Shown here one piece after another: positions 11,539 through 20,528 of a stretch of 49,090 nt of DNA. The notes under the pieces are model-generated. The model was not told where the DNA came from, searched no databases, and was given only the letters and a program-made list of their open reading frames with translations. The stretch is from CAZMGV01 sp964621525 [NCBI: uncultured bacterium] (GTDB lineage Bacteria; JAGRBM01): the NCBI GenBank assembly GCA_964621525.1, contig CAZUMS010000029.1:1-49090 (forward strand). Reading direction: 5' to 3'. The position numbers and the translations under genes are program-made. How positions within the stretch are numbered: position 1 is the first letter of the stretch; every line of letters begins with the position of its first letter.

Positions 11539-13905
11539 TCAGGCTGCGGGATCCGAGGGCTCTGGCAGGTCTTCCGGCCTGCGCCTTGGCAGGCAGAAAG
11601 CCGCCACCCCCATCCCCGCAAGAGTCAAAGCTGACAGCACCGCTCCCGTGACGAGACCGGGCGTCCGGTACCGGAAAGTAATCCGGTGGTGTCCGGCACC
11701 GGGGAACACCGCCTGATGGATGTGATTGGCGGGATAAACCTGCAATGGACGGCCATTCTCAAGAGAAGCAGTCCATCCAGCCGAATGCAGCTCCCGGAGT
11801 ACCACCGGCCCGTCATCCAGCTGGTTCACCTCCAGATCGTATTCTTCCTCCGACCAGCGGGTTACCCCGCAAACGGTTGCAGGAGTCTGACGTTCTCCGC
11901 CAGTCCTGCCCTCGACTACCGCTGAAGCTTCGGGATCGAAGCTCGCCCCGCGATCCGGCCCGGCCATTACTCCTAACGCTTCGGTGTCCGTATTCACTCC
12001 TGTCCAGCGAACCGGGCAGAGGACCCTACCCCCGGCCTTTGCGAGCGGGAACAGCCGGAAACCGTCGACCTCGACCGGCTCGCCGTAGGTTCGTCCCGGC
12101 ATTTCGGCGGTTCCGGAAACCACCTTGACGACCGAACCCTGCACGGCCTCGTACCGGTCATCGTCCAGAACCCTGCGGAGTTCTTCGATGCGGGCAGAAA
12201 CCATCGTATTCCCGGTTTTGGAGGCTGAATGCCCCCAGAGAATCTGCGAATCGAGCGCCAGTCCCCGGACGCGGTACTCGCCCGTTAACACTGCATCGGG
12301 AATGCCTTCGATACTCCGGGGAATCATGAGCTGATCGGGGGCACTATAGTGGACCGGGGGAGATGCCGGCCCATCCCGGAAACGGTCGAGATACACGGCG
12401 ACCTGGGGCCGGTCTCGGAAAAGCCGGGCGTTGTCCTGAAAATTGACAAGATGGCTGGCGTTCCAGCTCAGATCGGCAACGAGCAGCGGAACCGCAGCGA
12501 TCAACGCCCATCGCGAGTTTGCAAGAACTGCCGTCAGTATTACCAAGACAAGTCCCGCAGAGTACGTCTTGAAGTGAACCGCCGTAAACTCGATCCACTC
12601 TTTGGCCCAGCCCCGGTAGGGGCCCGGCCCGCCAGCCAGCAGATCCGACCAGGGGATCAGGAATGCCAGAAGGGCCACACACATCGCAATCCCCAGAAGT
12701 ATTTTCGCCGTCCAGTCCCGGAACGTCTCCGCCTGCCAGAACCGGTCGAAGCCGATTGAAGCCAGCACCGTGAGACCGAGCACGAAAAACGGAAGCAGCC
12801 GCTCCGGAAACCGGAACCGGTTCCAGGTGGGAAGCCAGTGAAACAGGACCGAATAGAAGTCCAACGGGCTGTAATGCCCCAGTGCAATGACTCCCGACAG
12901 TAGCGCAACCAGCAGCGCCCACTTCGCAAGCGGCTGAATCCGGTTCCAGCCAAAGGCAAAGGCGGTGAACACGACAGGAACAGCCCCTATATAGATCGAC
13001 GACAGATAAAACGTCGGGTTTAAATCGCTGCACGCGAGTGCCGGATCCCAGACCGTATACCTCGCGACATCATCTCCAAACACACGGGGAATCACCAGTT
13101 CCAGGAAACGGATGGGAGCGAATGAACATGCCTCCGCCAACGGCAGCGGAAGCCCTTCGGTCGCCCGAATCGATTCACCTGCCAGATATGCAGCCGGTAG
13201 CCACTGAATTAGGGAACAGCCGATGGCGAGGGAACCATAAAGCACGCTGGCAGAAACGGCCTGGGCCATTCGCGCAGCCGGCCCTCTGCTATCCCCGGCC
13301 GGACCCGGAACGCAAAGCCAGAAAACGAATAGAATGCCCAAGCTAATGATGAATGTCTGCGGTTCGGCCGCGAGCAGAATCAGCGATCCGAAAATGCTGA
13401 TCATCATGCCGGAACGAAAGCGCCTGTCCTTAGCAAAAGCATTGGCCGCTTCCAGCATCCACGGCAGCCAGGTTTGTGCGTAAAGGAACTGAATCAGGAT
13501 GGTGCTGTTAGCAGTCACTCCCCCAAGCAGCGCGGTCAGGCTTCCCAGAAGGGCCGCCGGCTCTCCGGTTCCGAAGGACCGCAACATCCGGTACATGCCT
13601 ATTGCCAGCAGAAAAAAGTGAACCCCGACCAGCAGGTTGAAGCCGGCGACGGGGTCTGAAGACAGAAGCATCAGCGCCTTCAGGGGATAAAAGGTGCCTT
13701 GAACCGGATCGGCAGCGAATGGCATCCCTCCACCGGAATACGGATTCCAGTGAGGCAGTTCGCCCTGAAATACCCGTTCATGCCAGTACGCATGATTGGG
13801 CAGGAAATTGGCGCCCACATCCCGGTACCAGAGGGACTTACCGTCGGCCAGAGCGGGCAAGAACAGCCAGACTGTCACAGCTGCCAGTAAAAAAGCCGCT
13901 CGCAC
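11539..13905 (-). CDS. YfhO-like polytopic membrane protein (GT-C-type fold)
   Basis: 788 residues. About eleven to thirteen hydrophobic helices fill residues 1-460 and one more lies near 750-770. The first extracytoplasmic loop holds WYRDVGANFLPNHAYWHER and GELPHWNPYSGGGMPFAADP, the pattern of the YfhO/GT-C family, which in Firmicutes is linked to glycosylation of lipoteichoic acid and in other bacteria is uncharacterised. A large soluble domain of about 270 residues follows. It ends a minus-strand run that begins with mnmG; its start lies 2 bp from the stop of the CoA-transferase gene, so coupling is likely. Substrate unknown. Confidence 0.75.
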   Translation of the reverse strand: MRAAFLLAAVTVWLFLPALADGKSLWYRDVGANFLPNHAYWHERVFQGELPHWNPYSGGGMPFAADPVQGTFYPLKALMLLSSDPVAGFNLLVGVHFFLLAIGMYRMLRSFGTGEPAALLGSLTALLGGVTANSTILIQFLYAQTWLPWMLEAANAFAKDRRFRSGMMISIFGSLILLAAEPQTFIISLGILFVFWLCVPGPAGDSRGPAARMAQAVSASVLYGSLAIGCSLIQWLPAAYLAGESIRATEGLPLPLAEACSFAPIRFLELVIPRVFGDDVARYTVWDPALACSDLNPTFYLSSIYIGAVPVVFTAFAFGWNRIQPLAKWALLVALLSGVIALGHYSPLDFYSVLFHWLPTWNRFRFPERLLPFFVLGLTVLASIGFDRFWQAETFRDWTAKILLGIAMCVALLAFLIPWSDLLAGGPGPYRGWAKEWIEFTAVHFKTYSAGLVLVILTAVLANSRWALIAAVPLLVADLSWNASHLVNFQDNARLFRDRPQVAVYLDRFRDGPASPPVHYSAPDQLMIPRSIEGIPDAVLTGEYRVRGLALDSQILWGHSASKTGNTMVSARIEELRRVLDDDRYEAVQGSVVKVVSGTAEMPGRTYGEPVEVDGFRLFPLAKAGGRVLCPVRWTGVNTDTEALGVMAGPDRGASFDPEASAVVEGRTGGERQTPATVCGVTRWSEEEYDLEVNQLDDGPVVLRELHSAGWTASLENGRPLQVYPANHIHQAVFPGAGHHRITFRYRTPGLVTGAVLSALTLAGMGVAAFCLPRRRPEDLPEPSDPAA

Positions 13906-13907
13906 GC

Positions 13908-15740
13908 TCAGGTCTGCTCCAGCTTCATCCGTACTTCATAAATTCCGGCGTCGACCCGGACATCCAGCGGCAGTCCGCTTTTCCTGAACAGGCTCATCAT
14001 CGAGGAGTTTTCGGTCAGCACAAAAGCCAGCAACCCGGCGAACCCCTGGTTGCGGGTGATCGCGATGAGCCGGTCCAGCAGCAGCGTGCCCACACCAAAC
14101 CCCTGCCGGTCATCACGGACCAGGAAGGCAACTTCGGCGTACCGGTCAGAAGGGTTCAGGGCGTAACTGCCGAGCCCGATCAGTACTTCATCGCCATTTT
14201 CTTCTTCATACACACCGAGACCCATTCGCGAATGGTAGTCGATATCAAAGAACAACCGGATCCGGTCCCGCGGCAGGGCCCGGACAGCACCGTGGAAACG
14301 CCTGTAGATGGAGGTCTCGGACTCCGAATAAAAGAGAGCCCGGAGCCGGTCCTCGTCCGATTTACGGATGGGACGAATCCGGACCTTCCGGCCATCACGC
14401 AAGACCGCCTGCGTCTCATATTCCGCAGGATATCGCCGCTCGGACCCATATCTCAGCCGGTCGTCCAGATGGATCAGGCGCCGTTCCTTGGCCCGGTTCA
14501 GCAGTTCGCACCGGAAATCAGGGTGCGCAAGCTCGGACAGGATCAGGGCCCGGTCCCGCACGCTCTTTCCGAACAGATTAGCCGCGCCCCATTCGGTGAT
14601 GACCCAATGGATGTCTGCCCGGCTGGCGGCAACTCCGGCACCGGGCGAAAGCACCGGAACGATGCGCGACTGCCGGCCCCCGATCGCCGTCGACCGGAGC
14701 ACAACAACGGGCGTGCCGCTTTTCGCCATCGCCGCCCCACGCTGAAAGTCAGAGAACCCGCCGGGGCCCGAATAGAAAAAGCCGCCCAGCGAATCGGCCG
14801 ACACCTGTCCGGTCAGATCGATCTCAAGGGCCGCGTTAATGCTGGTCATCCGCGGCTTGCGGGCGATCTCGAACGGCGAGCATATCTGGTCGGCCGGAAG
14901 AAATTCCGGAGCACGCTCTGTTTCGAGAAACTCATACAGACTCCGCCGGCCCATGGCGAAACTGGCGACCGCACCTGCCGGCTCTGCGGCCCCGTGCTCG
15001 ATAAGACTCTGGAGACCGTCCGAAAACAGTTCCGTATGAATCCTGAAATTCCGGCGGGATTTCAGGCTGCCCAGCGAGTGGTTGATCCAACTGCCGATTC
15101 CGCACTGGAGAACTGCTCCATCCGGTACGATTTCGGCCAGATAACCGCCGATGCGCTCCGCTTCTCTAACTATTCCCGGATCCGTGCGCTGGGGAAGCTC
15201 AGGCACTGGCTCGTCATGTTCGACAAACCAGTGGATACGGTCGGCCGGCAGCAACGAGGCGCCACGGGTCCTCGGCAGCCTGCGGTTAATCTGCGCAATG
15301 ACGAGCCGGGCCCGTTCAACAGCTGCCAGAGCGACATCGACGCTGGGACCCATCGATACCAGGCCGTTTGCGTCAGGAGGCGTGACCGACAGCAGTGCGA
15401 CATCGATTCTCTGGGCTCCTGAACGGATGAGTCCCGGCAATTCGGAAAGATGGGCCGGAGCGTACTCCGTATCCAGTTCGTTAACCGCCACCCGCGAATT
15501 GGCCGACACGAAAAACACGGAAGACCGGGCCGACGGCCGTGCCAGATAATCTGCCGGCCCCAGTGTGAGCAGCTGGACCGTTTCGATATCCGGCGCAAGA
15601 TTCCCGCCGTCCGCAAGCACCCGGACAAGCGCCTGCGGAACGGCGGCGCCTGTCGCCAGAAAGACACGCTCACCCGGACGAATCCTGCCGATCGCAGCCT
15701 CGGCAGAAATGAGCCGTTTCTGGTACCACTCCGGAGTCAT
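13908..15740 (-). CDS. Acetyl-CoA hydrolase/CoA-transferase fused to a GNAT acetyltransferase
   Basis: About 610 residues from the ATG at 15740, whose ATGA overlaps the preceding lipoprotein stop by 4 bp; a longer frame would run through that gene. Residues 1 to about 425 match the acetyl-CoA hydrolase/4-hydroxybutyrate CoA-transferase family: GERVFLATGAAVPQ near the N-terminus, the block HTELFSDG with the conserved Glu (forms the glutamyl-CoA intermediate in the family), and GGFSDFQRGA near 335. After a linker, residues from about 445 form a GNAT domain (RDGRKVRIRPIRKSDED; acetyl-CoA loop D-D-R-Q-G-F-G-V-G). Fusions of this type are known in proteobacteria, but their physiological role is unclear. 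The GNAT part may modify a protein or respond to acetyl-CoA. Confidence 0.88.
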   Translation of the reverse strand: MTPEWYQKRLISAEAAIGRIRPGERVFLATGAAVPQALVRVLADGGNLAPDIETVQLLTLGPADYLARPSARSSVFFVSANSRVAVNELDTEYAPAHLSELPGLIRSGAQRIDVALLSVTPPDANGLVSMGPSVDVALAAVERARLVIAQINRRLPRTRGASLLPADRIHWFVEHDEPVPELPQRTDPGIVREAERIGGYLAEIVPDGAVLQCGIGSWINHSLGSLKSRRNFRIHTELFSDGLQSLIEHGAAEPAGAVASFAMGRRSLYEFLETERAPEFLPADQICSPFEIARKPRMTSINAALEIDLTGQVSADSLGGFFYSGPGGFSDFQRGAAMAKSGTPVVVLRSTAIGGRQSRIVPVLSPGAGVAASRADIHWVITEWGAANLFGKSVRDRALILSELAHPDFRCELLNRAKERRLIHLDDRLRYGSERRYPAEYETQAVLRDGRKVRIRPIRKSDEDRLRALFYSESETSIYRRFHGAVRALPRDRIRLFFDIDYHSRMGLGVYEEENGDEVLIGLGSYALNPSDRYAEVAFLVRDDRQGFGVGTLLLDRLIAITRNQGFAGLLAFVLTENSSMMSLFRKSGLPLDVRVDAGIYEVRMKLEQT

Positions 15741-16102
15741 TGGCGTTCTTCGAACCGGATTTCCGCTGCCCCCGTGTGACATCCGCCGCTTGCCAGACAC
15801 CATACGGATCCGGCCTTGCCATCCAGCGCCTCATCGCGGTCATAAACCTCGATCCGGTACCACCAGCTTCCCCGGATCCGGAAGCTGCACTTGTAAGAGT
15901 CCTCGCACGCATGGTCTCGGTAGCTCTTCCCATCGACAATGACATACGGATCTGGAGCTCCGCCCAGGAGGTCCCACTTGCTGCCATCCTCCATGACCGG
16001 ATTCAGCCGTACTGAAACGATGCGCTCCGCCGGGGAAGAACAGGCGGAAAGAAGAGCGGTTGCAAGCAAAACACTAACGCCTGCCGAGAGGTTCAATTTC
16101 AT
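15737..16102 (-). CDS. Small lipoprotein, C2-like
   Basis: 121 residues. A signal peptide ends in a good lipobox (LLSAC, cysteine at about 21), so the mature protein is predicted to be lipidated. The mature part has the pattern GGAPDPYVIVDGKSYRD ... WWYRIEVYDRDEALDG, which resembles the D-P-Y and D-x-D calcium-loop patterns of C2 domains. It carries four further cysteines. Its start overlaps the end of the small membrane-protein ORF by 29 bp and its stop overlaps the CoA-transferase start by 4 bp. Function unknown; C2 similarity is inferred by eye. Confidence 0.65.
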   Translation of the reverse strand: MKLNLSAGVSVLLATALLSACSSPAERIVSVRLNPVMEDGSKWDLLGGAPDPYVIVDGKSYRDHACEDSYKCSFRIRGSWWYRIEVYDRDEALDGKAGSVWCLASGGCHTGAAEIRFEERQ

Positions 16103-16331
16103 ACTCGATCTTTTCCAGGAATTTTTCCTGCTCTACCCGCCGCATATTCCTCGCTGGCAGCACGATCCGAAACAGCCAGTACCAGGCCATCAGCGGTGGA
16201 GGAGTGATAACGATAGCGGCAGCCAGATAGTTCGATGCCAACTCGGAAAAACAGGGCCTGAAGAGGCCTGCCACCATTCGATGCCAAGAATCGAACCTGC
16301 CAAGACTGCCTGAGGCATGAAGTTCAATCAT
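16074..16331 (-). CDS. Small single-pass membrane protein, unknown
   Basis: 85 residues with one hydrophobic stretch (about 36-60, rich in Ala, Ile, Pro, Trp) and a basic/acidic C-terminal tail. I do not recognise it. The ATG overlaps the TfoX gene end by 8 bp (ATGATTGA context), and its own end overlaps the lipoprotein start by 29 bp, so it sits in an unbroken chain of overlapping genes. That chaining is the main reason to believe it. An alternative start is the Met at about residue 18. Confidence 0.5.
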   Translation of the reverse strand: MIELHASGSLGRFDSWHRMVAGLFRPCFSELASNYLAAAIVITPPPLMAWYWLFRIVLPARNMRRVEQEKFLEKIEYEIEPLGRR

Positions 16332-16734
16332 GCTGGAGCTTCCTGCCTTTCCGGATGATTCTGGCCGAAGTACCGGGAACCCGGCCCTTTGCCTTCCGCC
16401 GCTTCAGCTTCACAGGTGTAATCTCTACCAGACCGACAGAAATGCCAGCCCACTCGACGAACCGGGCCGAATCCTCGAGCACATCCACCGGTACCTGATA
16501 GTAATTCTTCAGGGCGACTTTCCCGCCGGGCGAGAACGGCTCCATTCCCTCATCCAGATAGGGTTGCCGGGTCGTTTCGGCGGTTTTCAGATAAACGGCA
16601 CCGCCCCAGAGCAGTCCGAAGAACCGTTCACGAAGGTACAGTCCGTATCCGCCGAACATGGGCCTGGCATCGACGGGGCCCAGCCCGCCCAGCTGATCCA
16701 GGATAAAATCCCGGAAGGATGGAGAAACCGCCAT
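16324..16734 (-). CDS. TfoX/Sxy N-terminal-domain protein
   Basis: 136 residues. The N-terminal 90 residues match the TfoX_N domain: LGPVDARPMFGGYGLYLRERFFGLL, then YLKTAE and NYYQVPVDVLED. In gamma-proteobacteria TfoX/Sxy switches on competence genes, but stand-alone TfoX_N proteins like this one are widespread and mostly uncharacterised. The tail is short and very basic (about 15 Lys/Arg in the last 35 residues), which would suit nucleic-acid binding. The C-terminal TfoX domain of true Sxy is absent. It follows fsa by 12 bp and overlaps the next ORF. Confidence 0.8.
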   Translation of the reverse strand: MAVSPSFRDFILDQLGGLGPVDARPMFGGYGLYLRERFFGLLWGGAVYLKTAETTRQPYLDEGMEPFSPGGKVALKNYYQVPVDVLEDSARFVEWAGISVGLVEITPVKLKRRKAKGRVPGTSARIIRKGRKLQHD

Positions 16735-16746
16735 GTCCCGAGTGTA

Positions 16747-17391
16747 TCACTTCGGGGTCTTTTTGGCGTCCTCGAGGAACTGGGCAAGCCCGGCGTCGGT
16801 GAGGGGGTGTTTTGCGAGCTGCTTGATCACCTTGAGCGGGCAGGTGGCGACATCCGCCCCAGCCAACGCCGAATCGAGCACATGCAGCGGGTGGCGGATC
16901 GAGGCCGCCAGAATCTGCGTTTCGAACCCGTAGTTGTCGTAGATCTCCCGGATCTGCCGGATGAGAGCCATCCCTTCGTGGGACACATCGTCCAGGCGGC
17001 CGACGAACGGGCTGATGTAGGTCGCGCCCACCTTAGCGGCGAGCAGTGCCTGGGTCGGTGAGAAGCACAGGGTGACGTTCGTCTTGATCCCTTCGGCTGT
17101 AAAGATTTTCGTCGCCTTGATTCCCTCTTCGATCAGCGGAACCTTGACCACGATGTTCTTGTGGACCTTTGCCAGCTCCCGGCCTTCCCTCAGGATGCCG
17201 TCCTTGTCGACGGCCGTCACCTCGGCTGAAATGGGGCCGTTCACGATCTTGACGATATCTTCGAGCACGTCACGGAACCGGCGGCCCGTCTTGGCAACCA
17301 GCGACGGATTGGTGGTCACGCCATCCAGCACACCCAGATCGTTCGCTTCCTGGATTTCCTTGATATCGGCAGTATCGACGAAAAATTTCAC
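16747..17391 (-). CDS. fsa: Transaldolase, fructose-6-phosphate-aldolase (TalC/FSA) type
   Basis: 214 residues, the length of the short TalC/FSA subgroup. It catalyses transfer or aldol cleavage of a dihydroxyacetone unit in the pentose phosphate pathway through a lysine Schiff base. Diagnostic segments are [37 protein letters not shown] (the lysine of VVKVP is the Schiff-base residue), [19 protein letters not shown] and [10 protein letters not shown]. Whether it acts as transaldolase or aldolase cannot be decided from sequence alone. It lies 80 bp downstream of the SGNH-like gene and 12 bp upstream of the TfoX gene. Confidence 0.95.
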   Translation of the reverse strand: MKFFVDTADIKEIQEANDLGVLDGVTTNPSLVAKTGRRFRDVLEDIVKIVNGPISAEVTAVDKDGILREGRELAKVHKNIVVKVPLIEEGIKATKIFTAEGIKTNVTLCFSPTQALLAAKVGATYISPFVGRLDDVSHEGMALIRQIREIYDNYGFETQILAASIRHPLHVLDSALAGADVATCPLKVIKQLAKHPLTDAGLAQFLEDAKKTPK

Positions 17392-17446
17392 GGCATCTCC
17401 CCCTGCGGCCCTGTGTGTGACGCGCGATGCTACGAACTGGCCCGGC

Positions 17447-17475
17447 GACTCGCAAGAGTCCGCCGACTTTTTTAC
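17447..17475 (+). terminator. Hairpin with T-run between fsa and the SGNH-like gene
   Basis: GACTC/GAGTC with a GCAA loop and flanking GGC/GCC (one bulged C), followed on the plus strand by seven Ts. The flanking genes are on the minus strand, so as a terminator it would act only on antisense transcription. The T-run ends at the SGNH gene stop codon. Confidence 0.35.
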
Positions 17476-18392
17476 TGCGGGTTATCCACAGACGGATGGA
17501 CTGCGTTCGGCCGCGACCGCTGGAAGGTGGACGATAGCGGCACGATGCTCCTGATCGCCAGGAACTTCGCTCCTTCGACCGAAAGCAGCCGGGAACCCGG
17601 CTGATAGTAGCCGGCGGAATCTTCCGCGAGCTGCCGCCCCGCATCCTGGCGAACGCACCCGGCAGCTGAAGTCAGCAGATCTGCTGCCCGGACCGGAGCA
17701 CCTGACTCTGGAACAATCGCTACCACACAGGAAGCAGAGCCTCTGCGGGGCGCCATCGCCTCACCCAGACGGGCAGCCAGCACGCCCACATCCTTAGCGG
17801 ACATCTGCGGAGACGACTTCGTCCAGGAATCCCACAACCGGCTCAGCCGGAGCAAGGAACCTGAAGAGAGCGGCAGTTCCCACGGAGTAACCGAATCCGC
17901 TCCCCCGAGATCGTTTGGCGATATAAACAGGAACCAGTCGAACGGCGGACGCTTCGAATTCAAAGCGGAGATCAGCCGCTCGACAGATTCCCTCAGGCTG
18001 TATCCGGGAACCGCGGCATTACGAACCTTCAATTCCTCCCGGTACACTTCCCGGTACTTGGCTTCGAAACGCGCCGGGTACGTCTCCCCCGCTTCCAGTC
18101 CTTCCCCGAAAACAAACTCATCGCCAAACACGAGAGTCTCATATGGCGCCCCGACCTCGACGTCGTTCGGTCCGATCCGAAATCCCTCTCCGTCGGTAAG
18201 GAGCCTGACGGGACGTGTCCTGGCCGAATAACCCTCGAACTCCATGTCCAGGTAGGGACGAAGACGGAAACGGCTGGAGTCATCCGAGGATTCCAGAATG
18301 GTCACCGGCGGGGGAAGTCCAAGACCGCAAAGCCAGTCCAGGGCAGTAACGGCAACAGCGGCGATGAGCAGAATTGCGGCGATCGGTTTCAC
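17472..18392 (-). CDS. SGNH-like protein with a replaced nucleophile (probable pseudoenzyme)
   Basis: 306 residues with a signal anchor (about 5-24), so likely periplasmic. The fold pattern of the SGNH family is recognisable: [20 protein letters not shown] at 88-107, [12 protein letters not shown] at 125-136 and FISPNDLGG at 157-165. At the nucleophile position the usual GDS is GDE (90-92), and no D-x-x-H block is visible near the C-terminus. The protein is therefore probably not a hydrolase of the normal type. It lies 12 bp downstream of mnmG, in the same operon. The C-terminal coding region also contains a perfect DnaA-box sequence (17482-17490). Compare the intact SGNH protein at 134-1267. 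Confidence 0.65.
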   Translation of the reverse strand: MKPIAAILLIAAVAVTALDWLCGLGLPPPVTILESSDDSSRFRLRPYLDMEFEGYSARTRPVRLLTDGEGFRIGPNDVEVGAPYETLVFGDEFVFGEGLEAGETYPARFEAKYREVYREELKVRNAAVPGYSLRESVERLISALNSKRPPFDWFLFISPNDLGGADSVTPWELPLSSGSLLRLSRLWDSWTKSSPQMSAKDVGVLAARLGEAMAPRRGSASCVVAIVPESGAPVRAADLLTSAAGCVRQDAGRQLAEDSAGYYQPGSRLLSVEGAKFLAIRSIVPLSSTFQRSRPNAVHPSVDNPQ

Positions 18393-18404
18393 TGATGGCC
18401 GCCG

Positions 18405-20294
18405 TTACCCAAGCGCCCCCTGCTGATACAGATGCACCATCAGGACATTGATCGAGGCCGGCGTCACACCCGAGATCCGGCCTGCCTGTCCCAGCGAACG
18501 GGGGCGAATACGCTCCAGCTTCTGCCGGACCTCCGTTGAAAGCCCGCGGACGGCGCCATAGTCGATCGATTCGGGGATCACCGCTTCTTCGTATCTGCGG
18601 GTCTTTTCGACCTGGTCTTCCTGAAGCCGGACATAGCCGCAGTAGGTCGCTTCCACTTCCAGCCCGATCTCAACCCAGCGACGGTCCCGGCGAGACAGAT
18701 GAACGAGGGTATCCTCGAAGTCGGGAACCAGCCCGACCGTTCGCTGGTAATCGAACTCGTCCCGCCGGAGAATATCCCAGAGGGACTGGGGCTTGCGGAT
18801 CTCGGCCGCACCGAACTCGGCGAACCTCTGCCGCATCTGCTCACTGGGAGTCACGGTGACGGACTTGAGACGGGCCGCCTCCCGTTCAAGCGCCGCTCGC
18901 TTGGCGAGAAACCGCGAGTAATGAACGTCACCAACGGTACCGGCACGCCGGCCGAGCTCGGTCAGACGGAGTTCGGCGTTATCTTCTCGGAGCATCAGGC
19001 GGTATTCGGCACGGGAGGTAAACATCCGGTATGGCTCGTCCACACCCCGGGTAACGAGATCGTCCGCCATGACTCCCAGATACGCCTGATCCCGGCGAAG
19101 GACCAGCGGTTCCTCGCCTTTCACGTACAGACCCGCATTGATGCCTGCGACGATACCCTGCCCGGCCGCCTCTTCGTATCCGGACGTGCCGTTGATTTGC
19201 CCGGCATGGAATAGCCCGGGGATCTTCTTCACCTCGTAGGTCGCCTTCAGTTCCGTGGGCGGGACGTAATCGTATTCGACGGCATAGCCCCACCGGACGA
19301 CTTCCACCTGTTCGAGGCCTGGAATGGTCCTCAGGAACCGGATCTGGGTATCCGCCGGCAGCGAGGTCGAAAGGCCGTTCGGATAAACTTCGATGGTATC
19401 GAGTCCGTCCGGTTCCAGGAATATCTGGTGACGGTCCTTGTCGCGGAACCGGACGACTTTATCCTCGATGGACGGGCAGTAACGGGGCCCCACGCCTTTG
19501 ATGACCCCGGTAAAGAGCGGAGACTCGTCGAGCCCGGACAGAATGACGTCGTGGGTGTCGCGGTTCGTATACGTCACATGGCACGGAAGCTGGTCCCGTT
19601 CGATCCGGTCGGTCAGTGCCGAGAACGGCTGGGGCGGATTGTCGCCGTCCTGCCGCTCAAGCCTGGAGTAATCGATGGAACGGGTGTCGAGACGCGGGCA
19701 GGTTCCGGTCTTGAGACGCCCCACAGGAAGCCCGAGGTCGCGGAACGAATCTGACAGTGTCCGGCAGGCCTCGTCTCCGACCCGGCCGCCATCCGTCTGG
19801 CGGCGGCCCGTGTGCATGAGACCGTTCAGGAAGGTTCCGGTCGTGACGATGACCGCGCGGGCATCAAACCGGTCGCCCGCTTCGGTCTCTATTCCTGACG
19901 CCCGGCCCGAAGCCGTAAGGATGCGGCTGACCATGCCTTCATGCACCGTCACCCGGGGTTCGGCGGTAAGCCTCGCGGTCATCTCGGAATTGTAGAGCTT
20001 TCGGCAGCACTGGGCCCTGGATCCCCAGACGGCCGGGCCTTTGGACAGGTTCAACGTCCTGAACTGAATGCCTGCGGCATCGGTGGCCTTCGCCATTTCC
20101 CCGCCAAGCGCGTCGATTTCCTTGACCAGATGGCCCTTACCGAGCCCGCCGATGGCCGGATTGCAGCTCATAAGGCCGATCCGGTCCTTCCGGGAAGTGA
20201 CCACCAGAACCGACAACCCCATACGGGCCGGAGCCAGCGCGGCTTCGATCCCCGCGTGCCCTGCTCCAATCACGATAACGTCGTACGGTTTCAT
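18405..20294 (-). CDS. mnmG: tRNA uridine-5-carboxymethylaminomethyl modification enzyme MnmG (GidA)
   Basis: 629 residues, normal length. With MnmE it installs the 5-carboxymethylaminomethyl group at U34 of tRNAs, using FAD, NADH and methylene-tetrahydrofolate. Visible: FAD motif VIGAGHAGIEAA (8-19), SCNPAIGGLGKGHLVKEIDALGG (split here as family hallmark residues 44-66), GTFLNGLMHTGR, the cysteine-bearing LKTGTCPRLD and the second signature GLFHAGQINGTSGYEEAA. The C-terminal helical domain that binds MnmE is complete, ending VHLYQQG. It heads a long minus-strand run. rsmG, parA and parB, its frequent neighbours at oriC, are absent. Confidence 0.98.
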   Translation of the reverse strand: MKPYDVIVIGAGHAGIEAALAPARMGLSVLVVTSRKDRIGLMSCNPAIGGLGKGHLVKEIDALGGEMAKATDAAGIQFRTLNLSKGPAVWGSRAQCCRKLYNSEMTARLTAEPRVTVHEGMVSRILTASGRASGIETEAGDRFDARAVIVTTGTFLNGLMHTGRRQTDGGRVGDEACRTLSDSFRDLGLPVGRLKTGTCPRLDTRSIDYSRLERQDGDNPPQPFSALTDRIERDQLPCHVTYTNRDTHDVILSGLDESPLFTGVIKGVGPRYCPSIEDKVVRFRDKDRHQIFLEPDGLDTIEVYPNGLSTSLPADTQIRFLRTIPGLEQVEVVRWGYAVEYDYVPPTELKATYEVKKIPGLFHAGQINGTSGYEEAAGQGIVAGINAGLYVKGEEPLVLRRDQAYLGVMADDLVTRGVDEPYRMFTSRAEYRLMLREDNAELRLTELGRRAGTVGDVHYSRFLAKRAALEREAARLKSVTVTPSEQMRQRFAEFGAAEIRKPQSLWDILRRDEFDYQRTVGLVPDFEDTLVHLSRRDRRWVEIGLEVEATYCGYVRLQEDQVEKTRRYEEAVIPESIDYGAVRGLSTEVRQKLERIRPRSLGQAGRISGVTPASINVLMVHLYQQGALG

Positions 20295-20401
20295 GGTTCT
20301 TCACCAAACCCCGGACCGGCCAGAATTCGCCGCAATCACCGGAGCTTACGTCCTTACCACTTCCCCACCACACCCCCGGCCGTCAAGCCCCGGAAACGGT
20401 C

Positions 20402-20431
20402 TTGACATCCGGGGGTCCGAAACCTTATGCA
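20402..20431 (+). promoter_or_regulatory. Sigma-70-like promoter for the zinc-ribbon gene
   Basis: A perfect TTGACA (20402-20407) is followed after 17-18 bp by TTATGC/TATGCA. The -35 is strong, the -10 weak. It faces the gene starting at 20529. Confidence 0.5.
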
Positions 20432-20434
20432 AGG

Positions 20435-20454
20435 CCCCGCAAGCCGGGGTTTTT
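20435..20454 (+). terminator. Terminator-like hairpin in the leader of the zinc-ribbon gene
   Basis: CCCCG/CGGGG with a 5-base loop followed by TTTTT on the plus strand. It lies at or just after the expected transcription start of the promoter at 20402-20431 and 74 bp before the gene. No plus-strand gene lies upstream, so it is a candidate attenuator, or it guards against antisense readthrough. Confidence 0.5.
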
Positions 20455-20528
20455 CAAGAGAAAATTCCACCCCCGGACGGTCGGCAATACCCTGCGGGTT
20501 GACCCCGGCCTAGTAGAGCGAGGCTGCC

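Noticed and set aside
16324-16734. A competence regulator (Sxy) controlling DNA uptake
   Set aside because: Only the N-terminal TfoX domain is present and no competence genes are in the window.
17482-17490. A perfect DnaA-box sequence (TTATCCACA) near mnmG, hinting at a replication origin
   Set aside because: It is a single box inside a coding region; no AT-rich unwinding element, box cluster, dnaA, rsmG or par genes are present.
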